Shown in pieces: positions 7,036-16,323 of a DNA stretch of 64,000 nt. Under the pieces are notes generated by a model. The model was not told where the DNA came from, did not search any database, and saw only the letters and a list, made by a program, of their open reading frames with translations. A program made the position numbers and the translations under genes. Numbering within the stretch: the stretch's first letter is position 1; each line of letters opens with the position of its first letter. Where the stretch lies: the NCBI RefSeq assembly GCF_031453975.1, contig NZ_JAVDPW010000002.1:434001-498000 (forward strand), in the 5' to 3' direction. The stretch comes from Inquilinus ginsengisoli_A. Lineage in GTDB: Bacteria; Pseudomonadota; Alphaproteobacteria; DSM-16000; Inquilinaceae.

Positions 7036-9591
7036 CTAGAGCAGGAAATCCGCCGCGACGAAGGCGATGGCGCCGGTGCAGCGGATCTGGAGATCGGCCA
7101 CGCCGTCGCCGTCGACGTCGCCATAGAGGCTGGTGACGCCCCCCACAGTCTCGGCCCGCAGCTGGCCCGCGACATGGCCGAAGGCGGCGGCGCCGATGAA
7201 GGCGAAGGCCTGGTCGCCGGCCACGGTGGTGTTGGCGTCGATCAAGGCCAGTTCGATCCGGTCGGCCTCGGCGTGCTTGAAATCCGCGATCAGGTCGGCC
7301 CCGGCGCCGGCCGGGCTCTGGCCGATGCTGCCGTAGAGGAAGCGGTCCGACCCGGCACCACCGGCAAGCGCGTCCCTGCCACCATACCCCACCAGGACGT
7401 CATTGCCGGCATTGCCGACCAGGATGTCGTCGAGGGACGACCCCACCAGCACATCGTTGCCAGAGCCGCCATAGACGCCTTCGACCGACGTCAGGGTGTC
7501 GCCCTGCGCCGTGCCGCCGACCCCGGTGCCGGAGTCGAGCCTCACCGTCACCCCGGCGGCGCTCTCGGAGTACATCGCGATGTCGATGCCGGCGCCGCCG
7601 TCGAGATGGTCGGCCCCACTGCCGCCGCGGAGCACGTCGTTGCCGTCGCCACCCCTGAGCGTGTCGCTGCCGTCGCCGAGCAGGGACGTGATGAGGGCGC
7701 CGGCGCCGCCGCCGTTCAGGCTGTCGGCCCCGGCACCGCCATCCAGCACGTCATCGCCCTGGTAGCCTTGCAGGGTGTTGGCACCGCCATCGCCGGTCAG
7801 CGTATCCGCGAGGCGACTGCCATCGACGTTCTCGACCCCGGAATAGGTGTCGCCGAGGGCAAAGCCGCCGCCGAGTCCGGTCGCCAGGTTCACGGTGACC
7901 GCGAACTGCCGGGTGGCATAGGAGACGGTGTCCACCCCGGCGCCGCCGATCACGATGTCGCCGTGCTCGGAATCCCCGCCGATCTGAGTCGAATAGACGC
8001 CCGGCTGGAGGATGTCGTTGCCGTCGCCGCCATCCAGCGTGTCGCTGCCGGTGCCGCCATCCAGCGTGTCATTTCCACCGAGGCCGTGCAGGACATCGGC
8101 ACCCGCCTGGCCCGTGAGCACATTGTCCGCGAACGAGCCGGTCAGGACATCAGCGCCGCGCCCGCCCTGGATGTTCTCAAAATCCGATCCGATGATGTCG
8201 TTCTGAGCATCGCCGCCGACGCCGACCTCGGCATCGAGCCCCACGGTCACGCCGCCGATCGACCCGGTATAGGCAAGGGTGTCGATACCGGCGCCGCCAT
8301 AGAGGATGTCGCCCCCGACACCGCCCTCGACGACGTCGTTGCCGGCACCGCCGCTGAGGAAGTCGCCGCCCGCACCCCCGGTCAGCCGGTCATTGCCGTC
8401 GCCACCTTCCAGCGAATCGTTGCCGTCGCCGGCATCCAGCATGTCGTTGCCGCCCAGGCCGGCGAGGGCATCGTCACCCGCCGCGCCCACGAGGGCGTTG
8501 TCCGCGGCCGATCCGGTCAGCGTGTCGTCGCCGGCCGACCCCAGGAGGTTCTCCACATCGGCGGCGATGCTGTCGCCCTGGGCGTCGCCACCCGATCCGG
8601 AGCCGCCGATCACGGCGGTCACGCCGGCCGCGCTGGTGCTGTAGTCGGCCGTGTCGACCCCGGTGCCGCCCTGCAGGGAATCGGCCCCGGCACCGCCCCT
8701 GAGGGTGTCGTTGCCGTCGCCGCCATCCAGCGAATCGTTGCCGATGTCGCCCAGAAGAAAGTCGGTGCCGGCGCCCCCTTGCAGCACGTCGTTACCGGCC
8801 TCGCCCAAGAGCGTGTCGTCGCCGGCGCCGCCCTGCAGGGTATCGCCGCCCGAGCCGCCGTAGATGTCGTCGCGGCCGGCGCTGCCGACGACGAAATCGT
8901 TCCCCGAACCGGCGAGGAACCGAATCTCCTCGACATTCAGCACCTGCGACCCGTCGGCCGCGATACGGCCGTCAAGGTAGTAGACGAGCCCCAGCGTGGT
9001 GGTGTGGCGGTCGACGGTCATGCTGTCGTTGCCGATGCCGCCATCGACCCGGATCTGGCCGTCGCCGGGGTCGAGGACATCGTCGCCGTTGCCGCCATAC
9101 AGCGCATCGTCCCCGCTGCCGCCTTCGAGGATGTCGTTCCCGTCGCCGCCGTTCAGCGTATCGGCGCCGGAATCGCCGATGAGACGATCGTTGCCGGCGA
9201 GTCCCGTGAGCACGTCGTCGCCGACAAAGCCCGAGAGCTGGTTGTCCGCCGACGACCCGGTCAGGTGGTCGGCATAGGCCGAGCCCCAGAGGTTCTCGAC
9301 ATCGTCGGCGATGTAGTCGCCCTGCGCGTCGCCGCCCGAGGCGTAGTCGCCGATCACGGCGGTCACCCCGGCCGTGCTGGCGAGATAATGCACCGTGTCG
9401 ATGTCGGCGCCGCCGAACATGAAATCCGCACCCGCCCCGCCTTCGAGGAGGTCGTAGCCGGCATCGCCATAGAGCACATCGTTTCCTCCCTGGCCGTGCA
9501 GGCTGTCGTCGCCCTCGAGGCCTGACAGGATGTCGCTGCCGGCTCCGCCCTGCAGGTAGTCGTTGGCGGAGGTGCCGTAGATGGTCGTCAT
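7036..9591 (-). CDS. Large RTX (hemolysin-type calcium-binding repeat) secreted protein
   Basis: An 851-aa protein made almost entirely of GGxGxDxLx nonapeptide repeats (for example GGAGSDILSGLEGDDSLHG near the start), which fold into calcium-binding parallel beta rolls. Runs of nonapeptides are separated by five or six modules of about 40-50 residues of the form DTxxYxxSxxGVTV...GGDAQGD...VENxxGS. The last 90 residues (DLIADFKHAEADRIEL to VAADFLL) match the serralysin-type C-terminal region that carries the type I secretion signal. There is no protease or other catalytic domain, so an adhesin, surface-layer or matrix role is more likely than a toxin. It lies 29 bp downstream of a second RTX gene with an almost identical C-terminus; no type I exporter is adjacent. 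Confidence 0.88.
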   Translation of the reverse strand: MTTIYGTSANDYLQGGAGSDILSGLEGDDSLHGQGGNDVLYGDAGYDLLEGGAGADFMFGGADIDTVHYLASTAGVTAVIGDYASGGDAQGDYIADDVENLWGSAYADHLTGSSADNQLSGFVGDDVLTGLAGNDRLIGDSGADTLNGGDGNDILEGGSGDDALYGGNGDDVLDPGDGQIRVDGGIGNDSMTVDRHTTTLGLVYYLDGRIAADGSQVLNVEEIRFLAGSGNDFVVGSAGRDDIYGGSGGDTLQGGAGDDTLLGEAGNDVLQGGAGTDFLLGDIGNDSLDGGDGNDTLRGGAGADSLQGGTGVDTADYSTSAAGVTAVIGGSGSGGDAQGDSIAADVENLLGSAGDDTLTGSAADNALVGAAGDDALAGLGGNDMLDAGDGNDSLEGGDGNDRLTGGAGGDFLSGGAGNDVVEGGVGGDILYGGAGIDTLAYTGSIGGVTVGLDAEVGVGGDAQNDIIGSDFENIQGGRGADVLTGSFADNVLTGQAGADVLHGLGGNDTLDGGTGSDTLDGGDGNDILQPGVYSTQIGGDSEHGDIVIGGAGVDTVSYATRQFAVTVNLATGLGGGFALGDTYSGVENVDGSRLADTLTGDGGANTLQGYQGDDVLDGGAGADSLNGGGAGALITSLLGDGSDTLRGGDGNDVLRGGSGADHLDGGAGIDIAMYSESAAGVTVRLDSGTGVGGTAQGDTLTSVEGVYGGSGNDVLVGSSLDDILVGNAGNDVLVGYGGRDALAGGAGSDRFLYGSIGQSPAGAGADLIADFKHAEADRIELALIDANTTVAGDQAFAFIGAAAFGHVAGQLRAETVGGVTSLYGDVDGDGVADLQIRCTGAIAFVAADFLL

Positions 9592-9620
9592 GATCGGCCT
9601 ACCGGTGAAAGGGTGAAGAT

Positions 9621-11687
9621 CTACAGCACGAGATCCGCTGCGACGAAGGCGATGGCACCAGTGCAGCGGATCTGGAAGTCGGCCGCGCCGTCGCCGTTGA
9701 CGTCGCCATAGAGGCTGGTGACGCCGCCGGCGGTCACCTCTCGCAGTTGCCCCGCCACATGGCCGAAGGCGGCGGTGCCGATGAAGGCGAAGGCCTGGTT
9801 GCCCGCCAGGACGGTGTTGGCATCGATCCCGGCCACGTCGACCCGGTCGCCCTGAGCATGACTGAAATCCGTGATCAGGTCGGACGCGGCGCCGACCAGG
9901 CTCTGGCCGACGCTGCCATAGGTGAAGCGGTCCGCCCCGGCGCCGCCGGCCAGCGCGTCCTTGCCGGCCAGGCCGGCGAGGACATCGTTGCCGCCATTGC
10001 CGACCAAGGTGTTGTCGCCATTCGACCCCTGCAGCGAATCATTGCCGGCCCCGCCATACGCGCCTTCGATCGAAAGCAGCGTGTCGCCCTGTGCCGTCCC
10101 GCCGACCCCGGTGCCGGCGGCCAGGTTGATCGCCACCCCCGCCGCGCTCTCGGAATACATCGCGATGTCGAAGCCGTTGCCGCCGTCGAGGTTGTCGCCC
10201 TCGCCGCCGCCGCGGAGAACATCGTTGCCGTCGCCGCCGTGCAGATCGTCGCCGACGCCGCTGCTGTCCCCACCCGTCAGCCGGTCATTGCCGGCATTGC
10301 CCTCAAGGGAATTGTAGCCGGCGGCGCCGGTGATGGCATCGTCGCCGGAGCCGGCGTGGTAGAACATCTGGTCGAAGTTGACCGCCCGGGTGCCGTCGCT
10401 GCCCGCGGCACCGTTCACGGTGAAGGTGATGCCCAGCGTGGCGGCGGTGCGGTCGATCTCGACCATGTCCATCTCGCCGGTGCCGCCGTCCATCGTGTCC
10501 ACCCCGGCGCCGGAGACGAGGTAGTCGTCGCCGACCCCACCGCGCAGCGTATCGTTGCCGGCGCCGCCCAGGAGGGCATCGTTGCCGGTGCCCCCGGTGA
10601 GCGCGTCGTTGCCCGAGCCGGCGTAGTAGCTGAGCTGCTCGATGTTGCTGACGCTGGACCCGTCGCTGCCGGTCCCGGAGGTTCCGGTCATGGTGAATGT
10701 GACCGCCGCGGTCGTGGCCGTGTGGTCGATGAACACCTGGTCGAAGGTGCCAGCACCGCCGTCGACGGTGTCGATCCCGGTGCCGGTGGCGATGTAGTCG
10801 TCGCCGCCGCCACCCTTCAGCGTGTCGCTGCCGGTGCCGCCATAAAGGATGTCGTAGGCGTCGCCGCCGGTGATCACGTCGTTGCCGGAACCGGCGAGAT
10901 ACTGCAACGACTCGACATTGACCGCTGTGGTCCCGTCGCTGCCGGTCCCGGTGGTGCCGCTGAGGGTGAAGGTGGCCCCGGCCGTGGCCGTGCGGTGGTC
11001 GATAATGAGTGAATCGGCGCCGGCGCCGCCGTCGACCGTGTCGGCCCCAAAGCCGGTGAACAGAAAGTCGGTGCCGTCTTCGCCGCGGAGCGTGTCGTCG
11101 CCGTCGCCGCCCTTCAGAGTGTCGTTGCTGGCGCCGCCTTCCAGCACGTCGGCGCCGGCGTCGCCGTTCAACGTGTCGCCACCGTCGCCGCCGCGGAGGG
11201 TGTCGTTGCCGTCGCCACCGAACAGCGTGTCGATGCCGATGCCGCCCTCCGCCGTGTCGTCGCCGTTGCCGCCATAGAGCTTGTCGTTGCCGTCCAGCCC
11301 GAACAGCGAGTCGTTGCCGGCGGCGCCGCTGAGCTCGTTGTCCGCCGCCGATCCGGTCAGGCTGTCGCCGAGGGTCGAGCCCCAGATGTTCTCGACATCG
11401 CTGCCGACCAGGTCCCCCTGGGCGTCCCCGCCGGCGCCGAAGGCGTTGATCTTCACCGTGACGCCGGCCTGGCTGCCCCAATAGTCGATGGTGTCGATGC
11501 CGGCGCCGCCGCTCAGCAGGTCGGCGCTGGTGCCGCCGTAGAGATAGTCGTTGCCGCCACCGCCGAGGAGCTGGTCGATGCCGTCCAGGCCGTAGAGGAA
11601 GTCATTGCCGCCGAGGCCGCTGATCGAGTCGTCGTCGGACGTGCCGACGATGGTGTTGTCGCTGTTGTCACCGGTCAGGGTCGCCAT
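9621..11687 (-). CDS. RTX calcium-binding repeat secreted protein with long internal modules
   Basis: A 688-aa RTX protein starting MATLTGDNSDNTIVGTS. After N-terminal nonapeptides and one GVTV/GGDAQGD/VEN module, its centre has three tandem units of about 80-90 residues: VDGGAG..D, an IDHxTAT strand, a TFT..GT.GTGSDG segment, then N.EQL.Y.AGSGNDAL and a few nonapeptides. The C-terminal 90 residues are nearly the same as in the downstream 851-aa protein, including QAFAFIGTAAFGHVAGQL and GGVTSLYGDVNGDG, the probable type I secretion domain. The two genes look like a duplicated pair in one transcription unit, this being the first gene. No catalytic domain is seen; function is probably extracellular and structural. 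Confidence 0.87.
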   Translation of the reverse strand: MATLTGDNSDNTIVGTSDDDSISGLGGNDFLYGLDGIDQLLGGGGNDYLYGGTSADLLSGGAGIDTIDYWGSQAGVTVKINAFGAGGDAQGDLVGSDVENIWGSTLGDSLTGSAADNELSGAAGNDSLFGLDGNDKLYGGNGDDTAEGGIGIDTLFGGDGNDTLRGGDGGDTLNGDAGADVLEGGASNDTLKGGDGDDTLRGEDGTDFLFTGFGADTVDGGAGADSLIIDHRTATAGATFTLSGTTGTGSDGTTAVNVESLQYLAGSGNDVITGGDAYDILYGGTGSDTLKGGGGDDYIATGTGIDTVDGGAGTFDQVFIDHTATTAAVTFTMTGTSGTGSDGSSVSNIEQLSYYAGSGNDALTGGTGNDALLGGAGNDTLRGGVGDDYLVSGAGVDTMDGGTGEMDMVEIDRTAATLGITFTVNGAAGSDGTRAVNFDQMFYHAGSGDDAITGAAGYNSLEGNAGNDRLTGGDSSGVGDDLHGGDGNDVLRGGGEGDNLDGGNGFDIAMYSESAAGVAINLAAGTGVGGTAQGDTLLSIEGAYGGAGNDSLQGSNGDNTLVGNGGNDVLAGLAGKDALAGGAGADRFTYGSVGQSLVGAASDLITDFSHAQGDRVDVAGIDANTVLAGNQAFAFIGTAAFGHVAGQLREVTAGGVTSLYGDVNGDGAADFQIRCTGAIAFVAADLVL

Positions 11688-11728
11688 TGGGTCATCCCTC
11701 AGGGCGCCGGCGTGTCCATCACTGCCCG

Positions 11729-11768
11729 ATTCTGAGCAATTCGGCGAAAATCCCGATCATTCGGCGAA
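11729..11768. promoter_or_regulatory. Direct repeats ATTCGGCGAA, likely operator of the RTX gene pair
   Basis: Two perfect 10-mers, ATTCGGCGAA, start at 11739 and 11759, exactly 20 bp (two helical turns) apart; a degenerate copy (ATTCTGAGCA) precedes at 11729, keeping the 10-bp phase. They lie 42-81 bp upstream of the first RTX start codon on the minus strand, a good position for an activator or repressor acting on that promoter. No specific regulator family is recognised. The remaining 11769-11885 stretch up to tctA holds no gene that I can support. Confidence 0.4.
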
Positions 11769-11885
11769 GGAACGGGAAGCGGGCCGGCAGCCTTCAGTAT
11801 CGGAGCCCGGCCGCGCCGCGACAATCCCCTCAATTTGTGGGACCTTGACAAACCATCCAAACGGTGGCGCAGGCGGAACGGCGTC

Positions 11886-13394
11886 CTACCCGGCCTCCTC
11901 CTGGAACGCCTCCTCGCGCTTGCGGCGGATTGCCGGGCTGATCATGACCAGCAGCACCAGGGCGGTCAGCACCAGCAGCACCGCGCTGATCGGCCGGGTG
12001 GCGAACACCGTCGGGTCGCCGCGCGACAGCAGCATGGCGCGGCGCAGGTTCTCCTCCATCATCGGCCCCAGGATGAAGCCCAGCAGCAGCGGCGCCGGCT
12101 CGCAGTCCAGCTTGATCAAGACATAACCGACCAGGCTGAACACCACGGTCAGGTAGACGTCGAACACGTTGTTGCTGAGGCTGTAGACCCCGATGCAGCA
12201 GAAGGCGAGGATCGCCGGGTACAGCAGGTGGTACGGCACCTTCAGCAGCCGGACCCAGATGCCGATCAGCGGCAGGTTCAGCACGATCAGGAAGAAGTTG
12301 CCGATCCACATCGAGGCAATCAGACCCCAGAACAGCTCCGGCTGCTCGGTCATGACAAGCGGGCCGGGCTGGATGCCCTTGATGATCATGGCGCCGACCA
12401 TCAACGCCATCACCGGCGTCGGCGGGATGCCCAGCGTCAGCATCGGGATGAACGAGGTCTGCGCCCCGGCGTTGTTGGCGGATTCGGGCCCGGCGACGCC
12501 CTCGATCGCGCCCTTGCCGAAGCGCCCCGGCGTCCGCGAGATCTTCTTCTCCAGCGAATAGGCGGCGAAGGAGGACAGGATCGACCCGCCGCCCGGCAGG
12601 ATGCCGAGGATCGAGCCCAGCGTGGTGCCGCGCAGGATCGGCGCCACCATGGCGCGGAGGTCGGCGCGGGTCGGCATCAGCCCGGTGACCTTGCTGACCA
12701 TCACCTCGCGCTGATGCTCGTTCTCGAGGTTGCGGATGATCTCGGCGATGCCGAACAGCCCCATCGAAATGGCAACGAAGTTGATGCCCTGGGACAGTTC
12801 GGGGATGCCGAAGGTGTAGCGCGCCGTGCCGGTCTCGACATCCTGCCCGACCATGCCGAGCAGCAGGCCGAGCGCGATCATGCCCAGCGCCTTGAGCAGC
12901 GAGCCATGGGCCAGCGCCACCGAGGCGACCAGACCGAGCAGCATCAGCGAGAAGTATTCCGCCGGGCCGAACTTCAACGCGATGCCGGCCAGCGGCGGGC
13001 CGAACAGCGCGATCAGGAAGGTCGCGACCGTGCCGGCGAAGAACGAGCCGATGGCCGCGGCGGCCAGCGCCGTGCCCGCCCGCCCCTGCCGCGCCATCTG
13101 GTAGCCGTCGATCGCGGTCACCACCGAGGCCGATTCCCCCGGCAGGTTGATCAGGATCGCGGTGGTCGAGCCGCCGTATTGCGACCCATAATAGATGCCG
13201 GACAGCATGATCAGGGCCGAGATCGGCGGCAGCACGAAGGTCGCCGGCAGCAGCATGGCGATCGTCGCGGTCGGGCCCAGGCCCGGCAGCACCCCGACCA
13301 GCGTGCCCAGCAATACCCCGGCGAAGCAGTAGCTGAGATTGGTCAGCGTGAAGGCAACGCTGAAGCCGAGGATCAGGTTGTCGAACAGCTCCAT
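11886..13394 (-). CDS. tctA: Tripartite tricarboxylate transporter, large permease TctA
   Basis: A 502-aa polytopic membrane protein of the TctA family: the N-terminus reads through AGVLLGTLVGVLPGLGP and the repeat half has LGSILGILPGGGSIL, the two paired PG-rich motifs of TctA. Together with TctB and the periplasmic TctC it imports citrate or related carboxylates using an ion gradient. It is the last gene of a tctC-tctB-tctA unit, 3 bp from tctB. The length is normal. Substrates of TTT systems cannot be read from sequence. Confidence 0.93.
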   Translation of the reverse strand: MELFDNLILGFSVAFTLTNLSYCFAGVLLGTLVGVLPGLGPTATIAMLLPATFVLPPISALIMLSGIYYGSQYGGSTTAILINLPGESASVVTAIDGYQMARQGRAGTALAAAAIGSFFAGTVATFLIALFGPPLAGIALKFGPAEYFSLMLLGLVASVALAHGSLLKALGMIALGLLLGMVGQDVETGTARYTFGIPELSQGINFVAISMGLFGIAEIIRNLENEHQREVMVSKVTGLMPTRADLRAMVAPILRGTTLGSILGILPGGGSILSSFAAYSLEKKISRTPGRFGKGAIEGVAGPESANNAGAQTSFIPMLTLGIPPTPVMALMVGAMIIKGIQPGPLVMTEQPELFWGLIASMWIGNFFLIVLNLPLIGIWVRLLKVPYHLLYPAILAFCCIGVYSLSNNVFDVYLTVVFSLVGYVLIKLDCEPAPLLLGFILGPMMEENLRRAMLLSRGDPTVFATRPISAVLLVLTALVLLVMISPAIRRKREEAFQEEAG

Positions 13395-13397
13395 CGT

Positions 13398-13859
13398 TCA
13401 GCTCCCGAACCAGCGGCCGAGGATCTGGATCGGCAGACCCAGGCCCAGCACGAACACGCCGACGCAGAAGGCGGCCAGGCCGACCGCCAGCGCCGCCGCG
13501 ACCTGCCAGCGGAAATGGACGCTGGCGGCGGCGCTGGTCGCGACCAGGACCAGGATCGCGACCACCAGCCCGCCGCCGCGCAGCAGCAGGCCGAAGAGCA
13601 CCATCGCCCCCAGCACGATGGCGATGCCGCGGAAGGTGAAGCGGCTGACCGCCTCACCTTCCAGCACGAAGGAGCGCAGGAAGGTGATCAGCCCGATCAG
13701 GGCCAGGATCCCGGCCAACACGGTCGGGAAGTAGCCGGGCCCCATCTTGACCGCCCGGCCCATGGCGTAGCCCTGGGCCATCCAGCCGAAGCCGGCGGCC
13801 AGGGCCAGGAAGATCAGCCCGGACCAGAAGTCCTTGGGGTGGCGGATAGAGAATCGCAT
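13398..13859 (-). CDS. tctB: Tripartite tricarboxylate transporter, small permease TctB
   Basis: A 153-aa membrane protein with four hydrophobic segments, starting MRFSIRHPKDFWSGLIFLALA, typical of TctB. The charged N-terminus followed by GFGWMAQGYAMGRAVKMGPGYFP matches the conserved G..MGPGxFP stretch of the family, and helix pairs around residues 75-145 complete the protein. It works as the small membrane subunit with TctA. It is the middle gene of the tctCBA unit, with a 57-bp gap to tctC. Confidence 0.92.
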   Translation of the reverse strand: MRFSIRHPKDFWSGLIFLALAAGFGWMAQGYAMGRAVKMGPGYFPTVLAGILALIGLITFLRSFVLEGEAVSRFTFRGIAIVLGAMVLFGLLLRGGGLVVAILVLVATSAAASVHFRWQVAAALAVGLAAFCVGVFVLGLGLPIQILGRWFGS

Positions 13860-13916
13860 CGCGGCTCCTGACTCCGAGGAAAGCCTGATTCCGGGGAAGA
13901 CGCCGGGCCGGACCGG

Positions 13917-14891
13917 TCAGTCGGCGTAGATGCCGGCGGCCTGGATCACCGGCTGCCACTTGGCGATCTCGGCCTTGAGATGGGCATCGAGCGCCGCCGG
14001 CGTCGCCTGGTCGAGCGCCACCGGCTCGGTGCCGAGATCGGCGAAGCGGGCGATCACGTTCGGGTCCTGAAGCGCGCCCTGCAGCGCCGCCTGCAGCTTG
14101 TCGATGACCGGCTGGGGCGTGCCCTTCGGGGCGTAGAGCCCGTGCCAGATGCCGATCCGGAAATCGGGCAGCCCGGCCTCGGTCGTGGTCGGCACGTCGG
14201 GCAGCGACGGCACCCGCTTCTCGCTGGTGACGGCGTAGACCTTGATCTTGCCGGCCTTGATCTGGCTGGTGGTGTTGGTGGTCTGGTCGCACATGAAGTC
14301 GAAGACGCCACCCAGCAGGTCGTTCATCGCCGGCCCGGTGCCCTTGTAAGGCACCGTCGTCAGCGGCGTGCCGATCGATGACATGAACAGCATGCCGCAG
14401 AGATGCGAGGCCGAGCCGATGCCGGCATTGGCGACGGTGACGGTGTCCTTGTGAGACTTGGCGTACGCGACCAGCTCGGGCATCGACTTGGCCTCGAAGT
14501 CGCCGCGGGCCACGAAGGTCATCGGCACGTCGGTGACCAGGCCGATGCCGGCGAAATCCTCGCCCGGCTTGTAGTCGAGGCTGCGGTACAGCGTGGCGCT
14601 GGTCGCCTGGCCGATATGGTGCAGCAGCAGGGTGTAGCCGTCGGCGTCCGCCTTGGCCACGCGGCCGGCGCCGATGGTGCCGCCGGCACCGCCGACATTC
14701 TCGACGATAACCTGCTGGCCGAGCGTCTTGCTCATCGGGTCGGCGATCAGCCGCGCCACCGTGTCGGTCGGCCCGCCGGCGGCGAACGGCACGATCATGG
14801 TGATGACGCGATTCGGATAATCCTGGGCGGCGGTGGGCAGCGCAAACGCCATGGCGGCGAGAACGCCGAGGCCGAGCCGGCGACGGTTCAT
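13917..14891 (-). CDS. tctC: Tripartite tricarboxylate transporter substrate-binding protein TctC (Bug family)
   Basis: A 324-aa periplasmic binding protein. The start at 14891 gives a clean signal peptide, MNRRRLGLGVLAAMAFALP with a probable cleavage after TAAQ; an upstream in-frame start 156 bp further would add an implausible charged extension. Bug-family motifs are present: YPNRVITMIVPFAAGGPTD near the N-terminus and TVPYKGTGPAMNDLLGG in the middle. It captures a carboxylate for TctAB. The gene is divergent from nudC, sharing a 142-bp region. Confidence 0.92.
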   Translation of the reverse strand: MNRRRLGLGVLAAMAFALPTAAQDYPNRVITMIVPFAAGGPTDTVARLIADPMSKTLGQQVIVENVGGAGGTIGAGRVAKADADGYTLLLHHIGQATSATLYRSLDYKPGEDFAGIGLVTDVPMTFVARGDFEAKSMPELVAYAKSHKDTVTVANAGIGSASHLCGMLFMSSIGTPLTTVPYKGTGPAMNDLLGGVFDFMCDQTTNTTSQIKAGKIKVYAVTSEKRVPSLPDVPTTTEAGLPDFRIGIWHGLYAPKGTPQPVIDKLQAALQGALQDPNVIARFADLGTEPVALDQATPAALDAHLKAEIAKWQPVIQAAGIYAD

Positions 14892-15033
14892 TGACGTGAC
14901 CCCCTTCGTGTCGTCACAAGCGGCCGGCTCTTGGAGGCCGGTCCGTGGACTCAATCTAACCCGTCCTTCCGGGATGGCACAGTTGCTTTTCCGGCCCCTG
15001 GTGCCGCGGCCGGGCCCGTGCCAGTGTCGCGCC

Positions 15034-15948
15034 ATGCTGCGCCCCAATTTCTACATCCATCCGACGCTCGACCGTGCCGGCCGCTACCGCCGCGACACCG
15101 AGTGGATCGCCCGCATCACCGCCAGCGAACAGACGCTGATCGTGCCGGTGTGGCAGGGCCGCAACCTGATCGCCGGCCCGCAGGAGGCGCCGCACGCCGC
15201 CTTCCTGCCAGCGACCGTGGAGTGGTGGCGCAGCGCCGCGGCCGAGACCGTGATGCTGGGCGTCCATGGCGACGTCACCTACCTCGCCGTCGATGTCAGC
15301 GGCCTGGCCGACCCCGCCGCCGACCCGACGCTCGCCGGCTTCGGCAGCTTCCTCGACCTGCGCGCCGTGGGGCCGCTGCTGCCGCATGACGAGGGCGCCC
15401 TGCTGGCCTATGCCCGCGGCATGATGTGGTGGCATTCGCGCCACCGCTTCTGCGGCGTCTGCGGCCATTCCACGGCCAGCAGCGACGCCGGCCATCGCCG
15501 CGACTGCACCAATCCGGAGTGCCGCACCCAGCATTTCCCGCGCACCGACCCGGCGGTGATCATGCTGGTGCATGATGGCGACCGGGCGCTGCTGGGCCGC
15601 CAGAAGGTCTGGCCGGCCGGCATGCATTCGGTGCTGGCCGGCTTCCTCGAGCCCGGCGAGAGCCTGGAGGACACGGTCAAGCGCGAGGTGCTGGAGGAGG
15701 CGGGCATCCTGGTCGACGACGTCACCTACCAGTCGAGCCAGCCCTGGCCGTTCCCGCAGTCGCTGATGGTCGGCTTCACCGCCCGTGCCGTGACCACCGA
15801 TCTCAAGGTCGACGAGGACGAGCTGGAGTCGGCGGCGTGGTTCGGGCGCGACTGGCTGCGCACCCATGTCGACGACGAGGCCTTCCGCCTGCCCCGCCGC
15901 GACAGCATCGCCCGGCGGCTGCTGGAGGATTGGCTGGCGGAAGGCTGA
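15034..15948 (+). CDS. nudC: NAD(+) diphosphatase NudC / RNA decapping Nudix hydrolase
   Basis: A 304-aa NudC. It has a zinc ribbon with cysteine pairs CGVCG and CTNPEC, the Nudix box GFLEPGESLEDTVKREVLEE, and the NADH-hydrolase signature SQPWPFPQS just downstream. It hydrolyses NAD(H) to NMN(H) and AMP and removes 5'-NAD caps from RNA. The start at 15034 (MLRPNFYIHP) is chosen because upstream in-frame ATGs run into the opposite gene's 5' region. The length is typical of alphaproteobacterial NudC. Confidence 0.93.
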   Translation: MLRPNFYIHPTLDRAGRYRRDTEWIARITASEQTLIVPVWQGRNLIAGPQEAPHAAFLPATVEWWRSAAAETVMLGVHGDVTYLAVDVSGLADPAADPTLAGFGSFLDLRAVGPLLPHDEGALLAYARGMMWWHSRHRFCGVCGHSTASSDAGHRRDCTNPECRTQHFPRTDPAVIMLVHDGDRALLGRQKVWPAGMHSVLAGFLEPGESLEDTVKREVLEEAGILVDDVTYQSSQPWPFPQSLMVGFTARAVTTDLKVDEDELESAAWFGRDWLRTHVDDEAFRLPRRDSIARRLLEDWLAEG

Positions 15949-15963
15949 GGCGGAGCGTCCGCG

Positions 15964-16323
15964 TCAGCCGATCAGGTGCTGCTGGCTGATGCCCGCCGCA
16001 TCGAGGATGATCGCTACGGCGATGCCAATCGCGGCCAGCACCAGCCCGGCCAGGAACAGGTTCTTGGCGCGGTTGTAGTTCGCCAGCTGCAGCGACGCGA
16101 TCGACAGCAGGTCCGCCAGGGCCTTCAGCTGCAGCATGATGCCGGCGACGATCGGCACGACCGGAAAGAGGTCGACCGCGCTCCATCCTGCCGGATTGGT
16201 GGCCCAGCGGCTGAGAAAGCTGAGGGAAAAGCCGATGATGATGCCGACCGCGGTGATCGACCCGTTGCGGAAGGCCGGGTCGATCCGGTCCTGGTCCTCG
16301 CGCCGGGGCGCGGGGTCAGGCAT
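15964..16323 (-). CDS. Small membrane protein translated from the end of pheA
   Basis: A 119-aa protein with three hydrophobic segments: ITAVGIIIGFSLSFLSRWA, LFPVVPIVAGIMLQLKALADL and NLFLAGLVLAAIGIAVAII. I do not recognise a named family. Its ATG at 16323 overlaps the pheA stop by 8 bp, suggesting translational coupling; a longer frame would run inside pheA and is not used. It is the last gene of the kdsB-pheA unit and converges with nudC. The role is unknown; conservation next to pheA in relatives would be informative. Confidence 0.7.
   Translation of the reverse strand: MPDPAPRREDQDRIDPAFRNGSITAVGIIIGFSLSFLSRWATNPAGWSAVDLFPVVPIVAGIMLQLKALADLLSIASLQLANYNRAKNLFLAGLVLAAIGIAVAIILDAAGISQQHLIG

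Noticed and set aside
5512..9525. A 1337-codon plus-strand open frame opposite the amidase and RTX gene
   Set aside because: It is antisense to two well-supported genes, low-complexity (Arg/Gly/Ala/His/Val repeats mirroring the RTX code), and has no domain; a high-GC shadow frame.
7380..11660. Regular short DNA repeats resembling a CRISPR array
   Set aside because: They are the degenerate codons of RTX nonapeptides, with coding periodicity and no spacers of equal length.
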